Shown here: piece after piece, positions 37,590 through 50,345 of the stretch
Layout: each line of letters begins with the position of its first letter
Position numbering within the stretch: position 1 is the first letter of the stretch
Source of the DNA: Sipunculus nudus
Lineage: Eukaryota > Annelida > Sipuncula > Golfingiida > Sipunculidae
Length of the DNA: 64,000 nt
Reading direction: 5' to 3'
Assembly: GCA_026874595.1 (NCBI GenBank)
Contig: CM049308.1
Location: 97,683,124 to 97,747,123, forward strand
Position numbers and translations under genes: made by a program
Notes under the pieces: model-generated
Seen by the model: the letters and a program-made list of their open reading frames with translations, nothing else
Told to the model about the DNA's origin: nothing
Database searches by the model: none

Positions 37590-38783
37590 TATTGGACTGA
37601 TATTTTGACCTGCCTATGCATCTTTGATGGTATTCTCATTTACAAGACAGGTGGTGCCACCTACATTGACTTTTGCAGTATGTGCGCCTGCTTATTTCTA
37701 CAGAGGAATTTGATACGTCAGCCTAAAATTGGGCATGTTTATACATATCGATAGCCCTTATTTTTGGTTGACCTCTGACCTTTCTTCTCTGCCCAGCGTC
37801 CATTTGTGCGTCTGTTTCCACGCATAAACCCACATATCTCGGCAACCGTTTGACCGATAAAGCTAAAGATTTTGCACAAATGTAGCCCTTGGAAAGCTTT
37901 ATAACATACACTAAAAATGGTGGCACCACCTGCAACCATTTTTGCACAGTGTCCATCTGTTCGTCTGCCTTGGGTTAAAATCACTCATATCTCTGCAGTG
38001 ATTTGACTAATTCACCTGAAATTTGGCATGCGTATACATCCTGGATAGCTTTTCTGATATCATGACAGGTGGCGCCACCTACATTCACGTTTACGCTGCA
38101 GACATCCAAGCTCATATCTCGGGAACCGTTTGACCGATTGGGCCAAAATTTTGCATGTGTATAGATCTCACATAGCTCTTTATCATACGCAAAACTTGTG
38201 GCGCCACCTGCAGCCATTTTTGCACAGCTCCTGTCTGTTTGTCTGCCATGGGATAAAATAACTCATATCTCGTCAGTGGTTTGACATATCTGCTTAAAAT
38301 TTTGCAGGTTTATACATCCTCGACAGCTCTCTTGATTTTATGACAGGTGGCGCCACCTGCATTCTAGTTTATGCAGCAAACATCCAAGCTCATATCTTGG
38401 GAACCGTTTGACCGATTGGGCCAAAGTTTTGCATGTGTATAGTTCTCACATAGCTCTTTATCATACGCAAAACTGTTGGCGCCACCTTTAACCATTTTTG
38501 CACAGTGTCCATCTGTTTGTCTGCCACAGGCTAAAATCACTCATAAACATATAGTGGTTTGACTTTTCTGCCTCAAATTTTGCATATGTATACAACTTGG
38601 ATGGCTTTCTGGATTTTGTGGTAGGTGGCGCAACCTACATACACCATTTGGCTGCAGACATCCATGATAATATGCAACACTTCACTCTATTTCCCCTTGC
38701 CACTCAATCCATGCCTCACTTCACCCGTTCCACTCTGATTTATGCGGATACACGTAGTCGCTTGTCGACTACCCGTATTCTAG
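37590..38783 (+). mobile_element. Family C element (Helentron-like), 5' end unclear
   Basis: The 3' end is GCGGATACACGTAGTCGCTT followed by GTCGACTACCCGTATTCTAG, ending in CTAG at 38780-38783. It matches the 3' end of the complete copy at 59605-61306. The body has ~280-bp units with CATATCTCGGGAACCGTTTG and GGTGGCGCCACC (38068, 38346; one-base variants near 38192 and 38474). The DNA to the right (TTATTTTCTGTATTTGATTC) is family A sequence found uninterrupted at 11153, so the right junction is certain: host ...GAATGTTA|TTATTTTC. Minus-strand frames with VGGAT repeats only reflect the palindrome. Confidence 0.65.
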
Positions 38784-41700
38784 TTATTTTCTGTATTTGA
38801 TTCATTCTTATTCTAGGCTATGCTACATTTTAGATTTTGTATTTTACCACCAGGGTTACAGTGATTAAAGTGTACATTTAATTGTGTCCACAAAGTGGTG
38901 TATTGCTATGAAAGTGTGGATGTTCATGAGATAAGTAATTCCTTACTTCAGAGGAGTAAAAACTTCACCAGGTGTGAAATTGAGTATTAATTCCAGTAAT
39001 AAATTAAAACTGGGGTAGTAATTAGCACAATGATATTGTTTGTCCCTCATTCAACCAACAGTGTGTTTACTTTATTTGAAAAGATGTTTTATTTTATCAA
39101 ATTTACTGAATCTTTTATTTTATTTTGGTGAATAAAATTAAGCATGTACTGAAAACTCCAATGTGCAAAACTTTTTAATAGTGATTCAAGGAATATTCTT
39201 GTAGATGCCATGTTGTGGCATTATTTTCTTTTAAATTCAGTTTAAACATTTATGATTTAAAAATAATAAAATATATGTGTATGCATAATATGACCCAATA
39301 TGAGCTACACTCTGGATATATGATGATTGCAACTTTTGCAACAATTCTAATATTTTAACTTATAGTTTCAGTTTTTTACTCTGTATATATAATGATTGCA
39401 ACTTTTGCAACAATTCTAATATTTTAACTTATATTTTCAGGTTTTTTATTAAAAATTTATAAAACCTGAAAATAAAAGAATGATTCAGATATAAACTTCT
39501 TAATGGAAAAAGTGGATATGCTTAAAAAAAATAGGATTATATATAAACTTAAATGCATTATTCCCTTGAAAGTGAAATAAAGGTATTAGTCCATTCTGTC
39601 AACTTGCCTGTCCATCTGTAAATTTTCATATGCATCACTGTATCTCAAAACTTTTACGGTTTTTCTTCATGACAGTCTTGTCAGAGTATTAATTGCAATC
39701 ATATATTTAGAACTTTACTGTAACCAAGTAGGAGGGCCCCTTTCCTCTTAGCTTTTCATATTCTTATATAAATGAAAAACATTACAATGGAATATTTCTA
39801 CATCCACCTTCGTGCTGCCCTCACTTTTCCCTTCTCCGAACCCCATCCCAAAGTCAGCCTCAGTAAGCAAGAACAAGATGAATCAGATATATTCATACTT
39901 TAATACTTTGTATAACTATTCGTCCATAGGTACCTATGTACATGCCAGAAATTATGTCAGTATTGTGTAATATGTAGACATAGTGGGCATCACAATAATG
40001 TACCTTGTCAAGACTAAAGAGATATTGTGTCATACAGTCACAAATTCATGAATCACTTCATCAGCATAGTTAATCATAACATCATATCTGTCAAATTGAA
40101 AGCTTGCAGACTACCATACACTTTAGATCCTTCAACAAATAGCTTTATCATCATTCTACTACTGCTTATTACTGCTGTCATTGCATTCATATTTGCTCAA
40201 ATATATCACAATTTTCAACCCCTCCTAAATAAATAAAAAATAAACCACTATATTTGACTCTATCAATCCATCAGTCAGGTAATTTCATTTATCATTTACT
40301 CACATATTACATTAAATTCCTTTATAATAGCCCAACATGTCCATGATATTCATAAGCTTTATCAACTTGATATAGTACCGTAAAAGTCGTTGCAGAAGTC
40401 GCATCCTTATTACAAGTCGCACCCTGACTTTTAGGAACCCCCTGGGGAATAGCAGTTCAAGTTTAGTTTCAGGAAAAGTCCATAATATAGGTCGCACCCA
40501 GACTTTAGAGGCATCCCAACCACCTGATACATATGGAATTTGAGTATCATTCCTTGCGATGCAAGACTACAACCAACGTCCCTGTAGTACTTGTGGTTTA
40601 TAAACTTGATAAACCATTTAAACATAAAAATAATTGGACAACTTTAATACAATGCTTATATTTAAGGAATAACAACAGAATCTTAACATATAAAGTCGAG
40701 GTTCAATTGTCAGGCAAGATTTGTACAGTGCCAAAGGCAGCTGCGTCGGATAACATTTTGTGCTGTGAAACGATGTCATTGTTGCCGTTTCTTACTGGGT
40801 TAAGTAACATTAGAATGCAAATATCAAGTTAAATGACTGTATTAATAATCGAAAAGAGTCTGAGGCAAAATACTATCACAATCGAGCAACTTTTTAAATC
40901 GTTAAAGATCGTCAAACGTAGGATGGATTCATTACACTGATTAGTTTGCGTATGCGTGACGAGTCCCAATCCGTCGCATTGGGCATGATTTTGACATAAG
41001 ACAACTGAAAGATGGAAAGAATAATTGAGTTTGAATTTTTTCACCTAATTTCTAAAATGGACTCTAAAACTGAATTTAGTAACCCTTGAATTAATTGTTA
41101 CAACTTACTTTCTAGACGCGGCACATACTGGTATTACTGAAATCACTGATCAGATGTCAGTCAACAAGGGGACAATGAACGCTTTATTGATTGGTCAGTT
41201 AATTTTAAATACACATAATTGAATTTACAGGTATTATGTTTACTGAGACAAATGATTTTTTTATCTCGAAAACCCTATTTCCATCGTTTATCAGTGATTA
41301 TATTCAAATTGCTTGGATGTATGGCAAACTCAGCTATGTTGAACTAGATCCGTCATGACACCAAACGATGCTGGTTCCCGTGGAATTTAGGTATGTATGT
41401 GGCATTTTAAGTAAATAACGTATATACCTGTATGCTGTTTGTTATTTCATTGTATTGATTAATGTGTCTTCATTTTAAAAAAATCACGAATACTTCAACG
41501 CACAATTGACCGTAATGCATGCATGCCACCATATTGTTGACCGGGCATACGATCGTCCTGAAAGAGACACGGGTAACACACGAAGCAAATTGAATATTTG
41601 CAGCTCACGTGAAACGTTATAACATTGATATCCAAAACGCTTCAAAACCACGAGATGGTGACAGTGAAGTAATGGTTCTTAATATGAGAGTTTTTAACTG

Positions 41701-42429
41701 TGGATATATATCAGTCTAGGACATAGGGATGTAAAGGTCATTGCACGGGTGACCCGGGGCTTGAACTTCTGCTACACCTTAAAAGGTCAGCTGGTATTCA
41801 GCGATCAACCGGGCAGGCAAAAGAATTCACGACGTGTCTGTAGTGGATCAAGCTTGAATGACACGCAACTTTACAAGTATAAACGGATATGGAACCGCGA
41901 GTTTTTCATAACGACAAGCATACCCATATAGTTAAACGGATAGAAAATGTACATCAAAGAGCGGCAGACTGGCATATGCGTCCAATTGACTCATGATATA
42001 ACAGTAACGCAGATTAGGAAGTGTCACTAGAATTGCGACTTGTCACAACGGGTAGGCCTTGAACTTGGCAAATTTAAAATTTGCATTTAATGTTAATAAA
42101 ATGTAAATTCTGTCAGTTCACAAAATATAAGCCATAAGAGATGGTAAAAAGTGTAAATTATTGGGGAAAGACGTTTCACAAAGCACTGGTTAAAGGTATT
42201 GCATATTATCGCTCAACTGACTTTGTTCCATGTACCGGGAAAGCTGACTGAAACGGGATACATACGTATTACAAGTCGCACCCCGACTTTGCTAGAAAAT
42301 TCTAGTTATAGAATTCGATTTCCTAGGACAAGTCGCAACTTCTGCAACGACTTTTACGGTATCACAGTGGAGAAACATTTATAGTCCAATCATGATCAGC
42401 TGAGCGCCGTGACCCATGGGTCCCTTGTT
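38784..42429 (+). mobile_element. Family A element, 3' half, interrupted by a 2-kb TIR element
   Basis: 38784-40377 is closely similar to 31450-33530. It is cut at 40376-40377 (TA) by the TIR element below and resumes at 42360 with TATCACAGTGGAGAAAC. It ends TCAGCTGAGCGCCGTGACCC then ATGGGTCCCTTGTT. Its left part is replaced by the family C insertion. Confidence 0.7.
40378..42359. mobile_element. TIR DNA transposon, non-autonomous, TA target duplication
   Basis: Ends CCGTAAAAGTCGTTGCAGAA (left) and CTGCAACGACTTTTACGG (right) form a perfect inverted repeat over about 20 bp that extends with mismatches. TA flanks both sides. The empty site GATATAGTATCACAGTGG is seen intact in the related element near 33508, which proves the insertion. 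ACAAGTCGCACCC recurs inside both ends in direct orientation. Short frames on both strands show no transposase motif. TA duplication suggests the Tc1/mariner (IS630) group, but the family is unassigned. Confidence 0.8.
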
Positions 42430-43455
42430 ATGAATACCAGACTGTTGGCACCATATACTATTTTTCAGATAATGGTAGTAATAAGTATGTTATCAGGGAA
42501 GGATTATACCTGATGTTTATCCCATTACATCAGGCATGTAGGTCTTAGCTCTTCTAAATTTGACCTTGACCTTTATGCATGTATGTACATGTCTCGACCT
42601 CAGAAGTACCCACAAATGCATGGGCATTTTAAAATTAAATGCATTTCTATTTCTATTTCTTACAAAAAATACTTGCATATCCTGGTAATTGTTGCTTTAT
42701 CTCTTCCAAATTTGATATCGACCTTGCCCTTATTGAAGGATATTGTACCTTTTATGACCTCAGATGACTATCACCAAATGAATGGGCATCGTAATGTAAA
42801 ATGGAAATGACACTTAAATTAAGATATGTTTTTATAACACATTTTTTAAAAGCAAGTTGATGAATAATGGTGAATTTGACCTTTTTCTGCTAAATAGGAC
42901 ATTGACCTTGACCTTACTGCATGATATGTACATTTTATAACCTCATAAGTGATACCAAATGAATGGACATCCTAATGTTAGTTGGAAATGACAAACTTTA
43001 ATTTGTTTCAATGTCATTTAGTCATTGGATTATGGACATAAATATTTCAGCCCCTTATAATGGTGGACATTTTGGATTTTTGGGGGAAATGACTCCTCTA
43101 AATTTGTCATCTCTGTGAATTTACATCTGTCTTTATTGTTCTGGAACAGGCAACCCTAAGCCCTCAGGCTTGGGCCCAAATCCCTTTGATACACTTCTTG
43201 TATACTTATATTATCACTGTGTTTATTGCATTCTTTTGTAACAAAAATAACACTTTGCAATTGGTGGAATATGGTTGTGGATTATTTGTGCACTAGGACT
43301 CTTAAATGAATCTATTTCAGGTGAGAAACATTTGAAAACATTTTATAACATTCAACCTAAGTCATTTGTTGATTGGATTATCAGTTTTTTTTCAGATGAC
43401 TAACTCCTTTAGAATTGATAACTTTGTTTTAGACTTCATGTTTTTAATTCTTATT
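42430..43455. other. Intron sequence with weak internal repeats
   Basis: Two diverged units near 42760-42830 and 42945-43020 share CCAAATGAATGG(G/A)CATC(G/C)TAATGT and GGAAATGACA. Motifs like TTTGACCTTGACCTT suggest a worn family A relative. No coding similarity was recognised. Confidence 0.4.
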
Positions 43456-43725
43456 TTTAGCTCAGTTGACCTTTGTACGGTGTTTGGCCATCCATTAACT
43501 GGGCACAAATCTTAACCGTAAAGCCTAGAATATTGAACCTCTGCATTCTGAGAGGTCCACATTGTTTTTTTTTTTTTTCAGGAGATAAGCCTTTCCCAGG
43601 AGATGAACTGCAATTGGAAGCGATATGTCAATTGTATTATCTTTTGAGATAGAATCCAGTTGATTTGGGGGCTAAAGCTCAAATGCAACAGGTCACATCT
43701 TTGAACTCCTATATATACACCCTAA
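43456..43725 (+). mobile_element. Family A 5' fragment
   Basis: It starts TTTTTAGCTCAGTTGACCTT and contains CATTAACTGGGCACAAATCT, the family's conserved internal motif, then AGAGGTCCA. No 3' end was found before the PPP5 exon at 44040. Confidence 0.55.
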
Positions 43726-44039
43726 CCTCAAGAATTGAAAGCTCTGATTTTTTTTTGTATCTTTGGTTTCTATTAGAGGAGGTGTGATGATTAAAATGTC
43801 TAGAAATTCCTTTTGTATTCATATTATTGATAGCTGCTGGAGCAGTTAATGTGAAATTATATTTCTTGTTAAGGCCTTGTCAAAGAGATTGCAGGCTTCA
43901 GATCCCTCAGGTCACCAGGCACTTGATCTCAAGAACCATTTGAAAAGTTGCTGTGAGTTTTTGTCAATTTTTGGTCTCTAAGAGAGACTTTGTGCCATTG
44001 AATTTCAGTACATCTTTGAAATGATTGAATGTCTTGCAG

Positions 44040-44187
44040 GTGACCAAAGCCCGTCCAGGTGATAAAGATGCCAGAACAAAGTACCATGAATGCAACAAGA
44101 TTGTGAAGAGAATAGCCTTTGAGAAAGCTATTGCAGTTGAGGAGACCAAAAGATCAATAAGCGATAGCATCAATCTTGAAGCAATGA
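44040..44187 (+). CDS. PPP5C: PPP5 internal exon, end of TPR domain and linker
   Basis: A 148-nt exon encoding 49 residues plus one base. It begins VTKARPGDKDARTKYHECNK and ends KRSISDSINLEAM. This is the helix-B end of TPR3 and the long helix and linker that lead to the catalytic domain in protein phosphatase 5. The acceptor is GATTGAATGTCTTGCAG ending at 44039 and the donor is ATGA|GTAAGT at 44188. It joins the previous exon in phase 0 and leaves in phase 1, which fits the conserved Thr expected next. No phosphatase motif (GDxHG, GDxVDRG, GNHE) was recognised in the remaining 19.8 kb, so the next exon lies beyond the window or was missed. Confidence 0.92.
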
Positions 44188-44199
44188 GTAAGTAAAGCA

Positions 44200-44310
44200 A
44201 TCCTCCCCCCCCCCCCCCCAACCCCTCCTCCCACCACCTACAAATACTTATTCTTAGCTCAGCTGATTCTCATGCTGATTCGTAGTGATTGTGTTTTCAT
44301 AAGTTATCAT
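44200..44310 (+). mobile_element. Poly-C tract and family A 5' end
   Basis: A poly-C run at about 44204-44219 lies 12 bp after the PPP5 donor. A family A 5' end follows at about 44254 (TTAGCTCAGCTGATTCTCAT). It leads directly into the 31-bp array, whose unit resembles the family's internal motif. Confidence 0.5.
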
Positions 44311-44334
44311 CAGTCCTTTAACCCATTTTGTCAT

Positions 44335-46755
44335 AGATCTGTGAGCAGGATACAAAACATAAGTGTTATCTAGTAGCAGGGTACTAAACACAAGTGATAT
44401 CGATTAGCAGGGTAGAAATAAACAAGTGTTATCAATAAGCAGGGCACAAAACACAAGTGTTATCAATGAGAAGGGTACAAAACACAAGTATTATTAATGA
44501 GCAGTGTACAAAACACAAGTGTTATCAATAAGCAGTTTACAAAACACAAGTGTTATCAGTTAGCAGTGTACAAAAAACAAGCATTATCAATAAGCAGGGC
44601 ACAAAACACAAGTGTTATCAATGAGCAGGGTACAAAACACAAGTGTTATCAATAAGCAGTTTACAAAACACAAGTGTTTTAAGTAAGCAGTGAACAAAAC
44701 ACAAGGTTATCAGTTAGCAGGGTTCAAGTGTTATCAATTAGCAGGGTACAAAACACAAGTGTTATCAAATAGCAGGGTACAAAACACAAGTGTTATTAAT
44801 TAGCAGGGTACAAAACACAAGTGTTATTAATAAGCAGTGTACAAAACACAGTTGTTATCAATAAGTAGGGTACAAAACAAGTGTTATAATTATAAGTGTT
44901 ATCAAAAAGCAAAGTACAAAACACAAGTGTTATCAAATAGCAAGGTACAAAACACAAGTGTTATTAATTAGCAGGGTACAAAACACAAGTGTTATTAATA
45001 AACAGTGTACAAAACACAGTTGTTATCAATAAGTAGGGTACAAAACAAGTGTTATCAATAAGTAGGGTACAAAACGCTAGTGTTATAAATTAGCAGGGTA
45101 CAAAACACAAATGATATCAATCAGCAGGTTACAAAACAGTGGTGTTATCAATTAGCAGTGTACAAAACACTAGTGTTATAAATTAGCAGGGTACAAAACA
45201 CAAGAGTTATCAATTGGCAGGGTACAAGAAACAAGTAAGTGTTATCTATTAGCAGTGTACAAAACACAAGTGTTTTTAATTATCAGGGTACAAAACACAA
45301 GTGTTTTCTATTAGCAGGGTACAAAACACAAGTGTTTTCTATTAGCAGGGTACAAAACACAAGTGTAATATATCAGCAGTGTACAAAACACAAGTGTTAT
45401 CAATTAGTAGGGTACAAAACAAGTGTTATCAATAAGTAGGGAACAAAACACTAGTGTTATCTATTAGCAGGGTACAAAACACAAATGATATCAATCAGCA
45501 GGTTACAAAACAGTGGTGTTATTAATTAGCAGTGTACAAAACACAAGAGTTATCAATTGGCAGGGTACAAGAAACAAGTAAGTGTTATCTATAAGCAGGA
45601 TACAAAACATAAGTGTAATAAATTAGCAGGTTACAAAACACAAGTGTTATAAATTAGCAGTGTACAAAACAAGTGTTATCTATTATCAGGGTACAAAACA
45701 CAAGAGTAATCAATTGGCAGGGTACAAGAAACAAGTAAGTGTTATCTATTTGCAGGGTATATAACACAAGTGTTATCAATTAGCAGGGTTCAAGTGTTAT
45801 CAATTAGTAGGGTACAAAACACAAGTGTTATTAATTAGCAGGGTAAAAAACACGTGTTATTAATAAGAAGTGTGTAAAACACAAGTGTTAGCAATAAGCA
45901 GTGTACAAAACACAAGTGCTATCAGTAAGCAGGGTACAAAACAAGTGTAATTAATAAGTAGTGTACAAAACACAAGTGTTATCAATTAGTAGGGTACAAA
46001 ACAAGTGTTATCAATAAGTAGGGTACAAAACACTAGTGTTATCTATTAGCAGGGTACAAAACACAAATGATATCAATCAGCAGGTTACAAAACAGTGGTG
46101 TTATTAATTAGCAGTGTACAAAACACAAGAGTTATCAATTGGCAGGGTACAAGAAACAAGTAAGTGTTATCTGTTAGCAGGATACAAAACATAAGTGTAA
46201 TAAATTAGCAGGTTACAAAACACAAGTGTTATAAATTAGCAGTGTACAAAACAAGTGTTTTCATTTATCAGGGTACAAAACACAAGTGTTATCTATTAGC
46301 AGGGTACAAAACACAAGTGTTTTCTATTAGCAGGGTACAAAACACAAGTGTTATCTATTAGCAGGGTACAAAACACAAGTGTTATCTATTAGCAGGGTAC
46401 AAAACACAAGTGTTATCTATTAGCAGGGTACAAAACACAAGTGTTATCAATTGGCAGGGTACAAGGAACAAGTAAGTGTTATCTTTTAGCAGGGTATATA
46501 ACACAAGTGTTATCAATTAGCAGGGTTCAAGTGTTATCAATTAGTAGGGTACAAAACACAAGTGTTATTAATTAACAGGGTAAAAACACAAGTGTTATCA
46601 ATTGGCAGGGTACAAGAAACAAGTAAGTGTTACCTATTAGCATGGTACAAAACACAAGTGTTTTCTATTAGCAGGATACAAAACACAAGTGTTATCAATT
46701 AGCAGGGTATATAACACAAGTGTTATCAATTAGCAGTGTACAAAACACAAGTGTA
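44335..46755 (+). repeat. 31-bp minisatellite (~78 copies)
   Basis: The unit is TTAGCAGGGTACAAAACACA then AGTGTTATCAA, about 31 bp with frequent small indels. Blocks such as ACAAATGATATCAATCAGCA then GGTTACAAAACAGTGGTG recur (about 45109, 45482 and 46072), showing higher-order duplication. It lies in the intron after the 44040-44187 exon. Confidence 0.92.
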
Positions 46756-46844
46756 AGACATATAGTAACAGACGGCAGATGGGATCTGGTGAAATCTGAT
46801 TTGGAAGTCAGAGTGACATATTCTGCAAGTTAGGCAGCTGAAAC

Positions 46845-49800
46845 TTGCCTGTGAGTACAGATAATAATAGATTTTTCTCAGTGTTTATGCCTGTAACTAC
46901 AAATAATTTCAGACTCTTCTTAGTGTTTATACCTTTGACTACAAATAATGTCAGACTCTTCGCAGTGTTTATGCCTGTGAGTACAAATAATGGCAGACTC
47001 TTTTTGTTGTTAATGCCTGTGACTACAAATTTTGTCAGACTCTGTTTGGTGTTTATGTCTGTGAGTACAAATTATGTCAGACTCTTCGCAATGTTTATGC
47101 CTGTGACTTCAAATAATGGCAGACTCTTCTTAGTGTTTACGCCTGTGAGTACAAATAATGTCAGACTCTTGGCAATGTTTATGCCTGTGACTTCAAATAA
47201 TGGCAGACTCTTCTTAGTGTTTACGCCTGTGAGTACAAATAATGTCAGACTCTTGGCAATGTTTATGCCTATGAGCACAAATAATGGCAGGCTCTTGGCA
47301 ATGTTTACGCCTGTGAGTACAAATAATGTCAGACTCTTGGCAATGTTTATGCCTGTGAGTACAAATAATGGCAGGCTCTTGGCAATGTTTATGCCTGTGA
47401 GTACAAATAATGTCAGACTCTTGGCAATGTTTATGCCTGTGAGTACAAATAATGGCAGACTCTTCTTAGTGTTTATGCCTGTGAGTACAAATAATGTCAG
47501 ACTCTTGGCAATGTTTATGCCTATGAGTACAAATAATGGCAGGCTCTTGGCAATGTTTACGCCTGTGAGTACAAATAATGTCAGACTCTTGGCAATGTTT
47601 ATGCCTGTGAGTACAAATAATGGCAGGCTCTTGGCAATGTTTATGCCTGTGAGTACAAATAATGTCAGACTCTTGGCAATGTTTATGCCTGTGAGTACAA
47701 ATAATGGCAGACTCTTCTTAGTGTTTACGCCTGTGAGTACAAATAATGTCAGACTCTTGGCAATGTTTATGCCTATGAGTACAAATAATGGCAGGCTCTT
47801 GGCAATGTTTACGCCTGTGAGTACAAATAATGTCAGACTCTTGGCAATGTTTATGCCTGTGAGTACAAATAATGTCAGACTCTTGGCAATGTTTATGCCT
47901 GTGAGTACAAATAATGTCAGACTCTTCTTAGTGTTTATGCCTGTTAGTACAAATAATGTCAGACTCTTGGCAATGTTTATGCCTGTGAGTACAAATAATG
48001 GCAGGCTCTTAGCAATGTTTATGCCTGTGAGTACAAATAATGTCAGACTCTTGGCAATGTTTATGCCTGTGAGTACAAATAATGGCAGACTCTTCTTAGT
48101 GTTTATGCCTGTTAGTACAAATAATGACAGACTCTTGGCAATGTTTATGCCTGTGAGTACAAATAATGTCAGACTCTTGGCAATGTTTATGCCTGTGAGT
48201 ACAAATAATGGCAGACTCTTGGCAATGTTTACGCCTGTGAGTACAAATAATGTCAGACTCTTGGCAATGTTTATGCCTGTGAGTACAAATAATGGCAGAC
48301 TCTTGGCAATGTTTACGCCTGTGAGTACAAATAATGTCAGACTCTTGGCAATGTTTATGCCTGTGAGTACAAATAATGGCAGGCTCTTGGCAATGTTTAT
48401 GCCTGTGAGTACAAATAATGTCAGACTCTTGGCAATGTTTATGCCTGTGAGTACAAATAATGGCAGACTCTTCTTAGTGTTTATGCCTGTTAGTACAAAT
48501 AATGTCAGACTCTTGGCAATGTTTATGCCTGTGAGTACAAATTATGGCAGACTCTTGGCAATGTTTATGCCTGTGAGTACAAATAATGTCAAACTCTTGG
48601 CAATGTTTATGCCTGTGAGTACAAATAATGTCAGACTCTTGGCAATGTTTATGCCTGTGAGTACAAATAATGTCAGACTCTTGGCAATGTTTATGCCTGT
48701 GAGTACAAATAATGGCAGACTCTTGGCAATGTTTATGCCTGTGAGTACAAATAATGTCAGACTCTTGGAAATGTTTATGCCTGTGAATACAAATAATGTC
48801 AGACTCTTGGCAATGTTTATGCCTGTGAGTACAAATTATGGCAGACTCTTCTTAGTGTTTATGCCTGTGAGTACAAATAATGTCAGACTCTTGGCAATGT
48901 TTATGCCTGTGAGTACAAATAATGGCAGACTCTTGGCAATGTTTATGCCTGTGAGTACAAATAATGGCAGACTCTTCTTAGTGTTTATGCCTGTGAGTAC
49001 AAATAATGTCAGACTCCTCGCAATGTTTATGCCTGTGAGTACAAATAATGGCAGACTCTTCTTAGTGTTTATGCCTGTGAGTACAAATAATGTTAGACTC
49101 TTGGCAATGTTTATGCCTGTGAGTACAAATAATGGCAGACTCTTCTTAGTGTTTATGCCTGTGAGTACAAATAATGTCAGACTCTTGGCAATGTTTATGC
49201 CTGTGAGTACAAATAATGTCAGACTCTTAGCAATGTTTATGCCTGTGAGTACAAATAATGGCAGACTCTTCTTAGTGTTTATGCCTGTGAGTACAAATAA
49301 TGTCAGACTCTTCGCAATGTTTATGCCTGTGAGTACAAATAATGGCAGACTCTTCTTAGTGTTTATGCCTGTGAGTACAAATAATGGCAGACTCTTCTTA
49401 GTGTTTATGCCTGTGAGTACAAATAATGTCAGACTCTTGGCAATGTTTATGCCTGTGAGTACAAATAATGTCAGACTCTTCGCAATGTTTATGCCTGTGA
49501 GTACAAATAATGGCAGACTCTTGGCAATGTTTATGCCTGTGAGTACAAATAATGTCAGACTCTTGGCAATGTTTATGCCTGTGAGTACAAATAATGTCAG
49601 ACTCTTGGCAATGTTTATGCCTGTGAGTACAAATAATTTCAGACTCTTGGCAATATTTATGCCTGTCAGTACAAATAATGTCAGACTCTTGGCAATGTTT
49701 ATGCCTGTGAGTACAAATAATGGCAGACTCTTCTTAGTGTTTATGCCTGTGAGTACAAATAATGGCAGACTCTTGGCAATGTTTATGCCTGTGAGTACAA

Positions 49801-50057
49801 ATAATGGCAGACTCTTCGCAATGTTTATGCCTGTGAGTACAAATAATGGCAGACTCTTCTTAGTGTTTATGCCTGCGAGTACAAATAATGGCAGACTCTT
49901 GGCAATGTTTATGCCTGTGAGTACAAATAATGTCAGACTCTTCGCAATGTTTATGCCTGTCAGTACAAATAATGTCAGACTCTTGGCAATGTTTATGCCT
50001 GTGAGTACAAATAATGGCAGACTCTTGGCAATGTTTATGCCTGTGAGTAAAGATTAA
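46845..50057 (+). repeat. 42-bp tandem array with a chance 1,070-codon open frame
   Basis: About 76 units of 42 bp. In one + frame each reads MPVSTNNVRLLAMF or the variant MPVSTNNGRLFLVF. The first in-frame ATG is at 46887. Because 42 is a multiple of 3 and the unit lacks a stop in this frame, expansion alone keeps it open. A minus-strand frame (INIAKSLTLFVLTG) is also open through both main unit types. Variation changes residues freely (V/G/D/F, LAM/FLV), with no sign of selection on protein. There is no Kozak context or domain, and it sits inside a PPP5 intron. I regard it as a minisatellite, not a gene. Confidence 0.9.
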
Positions 50058-50345
50058 GTCAGACTGAACTATAGAGATGGTCCTTCGTCAATTTGGCTGT
50101 CCATCTGTCTGTCTCTCCATCCATTGGACTGGCATGTTTTGAAATTATTGGACCTTGGAATCTGAAATTTTGACATACAGTTGGATGTTCCTAAGTTCCC
50201 CTACCATTTTCAAATGAATGATGAAAATGTATGGTAACATCAAAACTGCCTTATATCAAAACCACTGATATTAAAACTACTGGTTGTTTTGTTTTTATTT
50301 GGCCTAACTATTCTACATATTCCATATGGTCAATATTGTAAAATT
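50058..50345 (+). mobile_element. Family A 5' fragment after the 42-bp array
   Basis: GTCAGACTGAACTATAGAGA, then GGTCCTTCGTC, a CTGTCCATCTGTCTGTC tract and GGACTGGCATGTTTTGAAAT, correspond in order to the family A 5' region (compare 3700-3800). The first hairpin arm is replaced by the array. Confidence 0.5.

Noticed and set aside
37981-38217. Minus-strand ORF with GGAT repeats
   Set aside because: GGAT peptides arise from the repeated GGTGGCGCCACC palindrome.
43964-44221. Minus-strand 85-codon ORF
   Set aside because: Shadow of the third PPP5 exon plus the poly-C tract.
46845-50057. 1,070-codon repeat protein gene
   Set aside because: The open frame follows from a 42-bp unit without a stop; the minus strand is also open, residues vary without constraint, and it is intronic.
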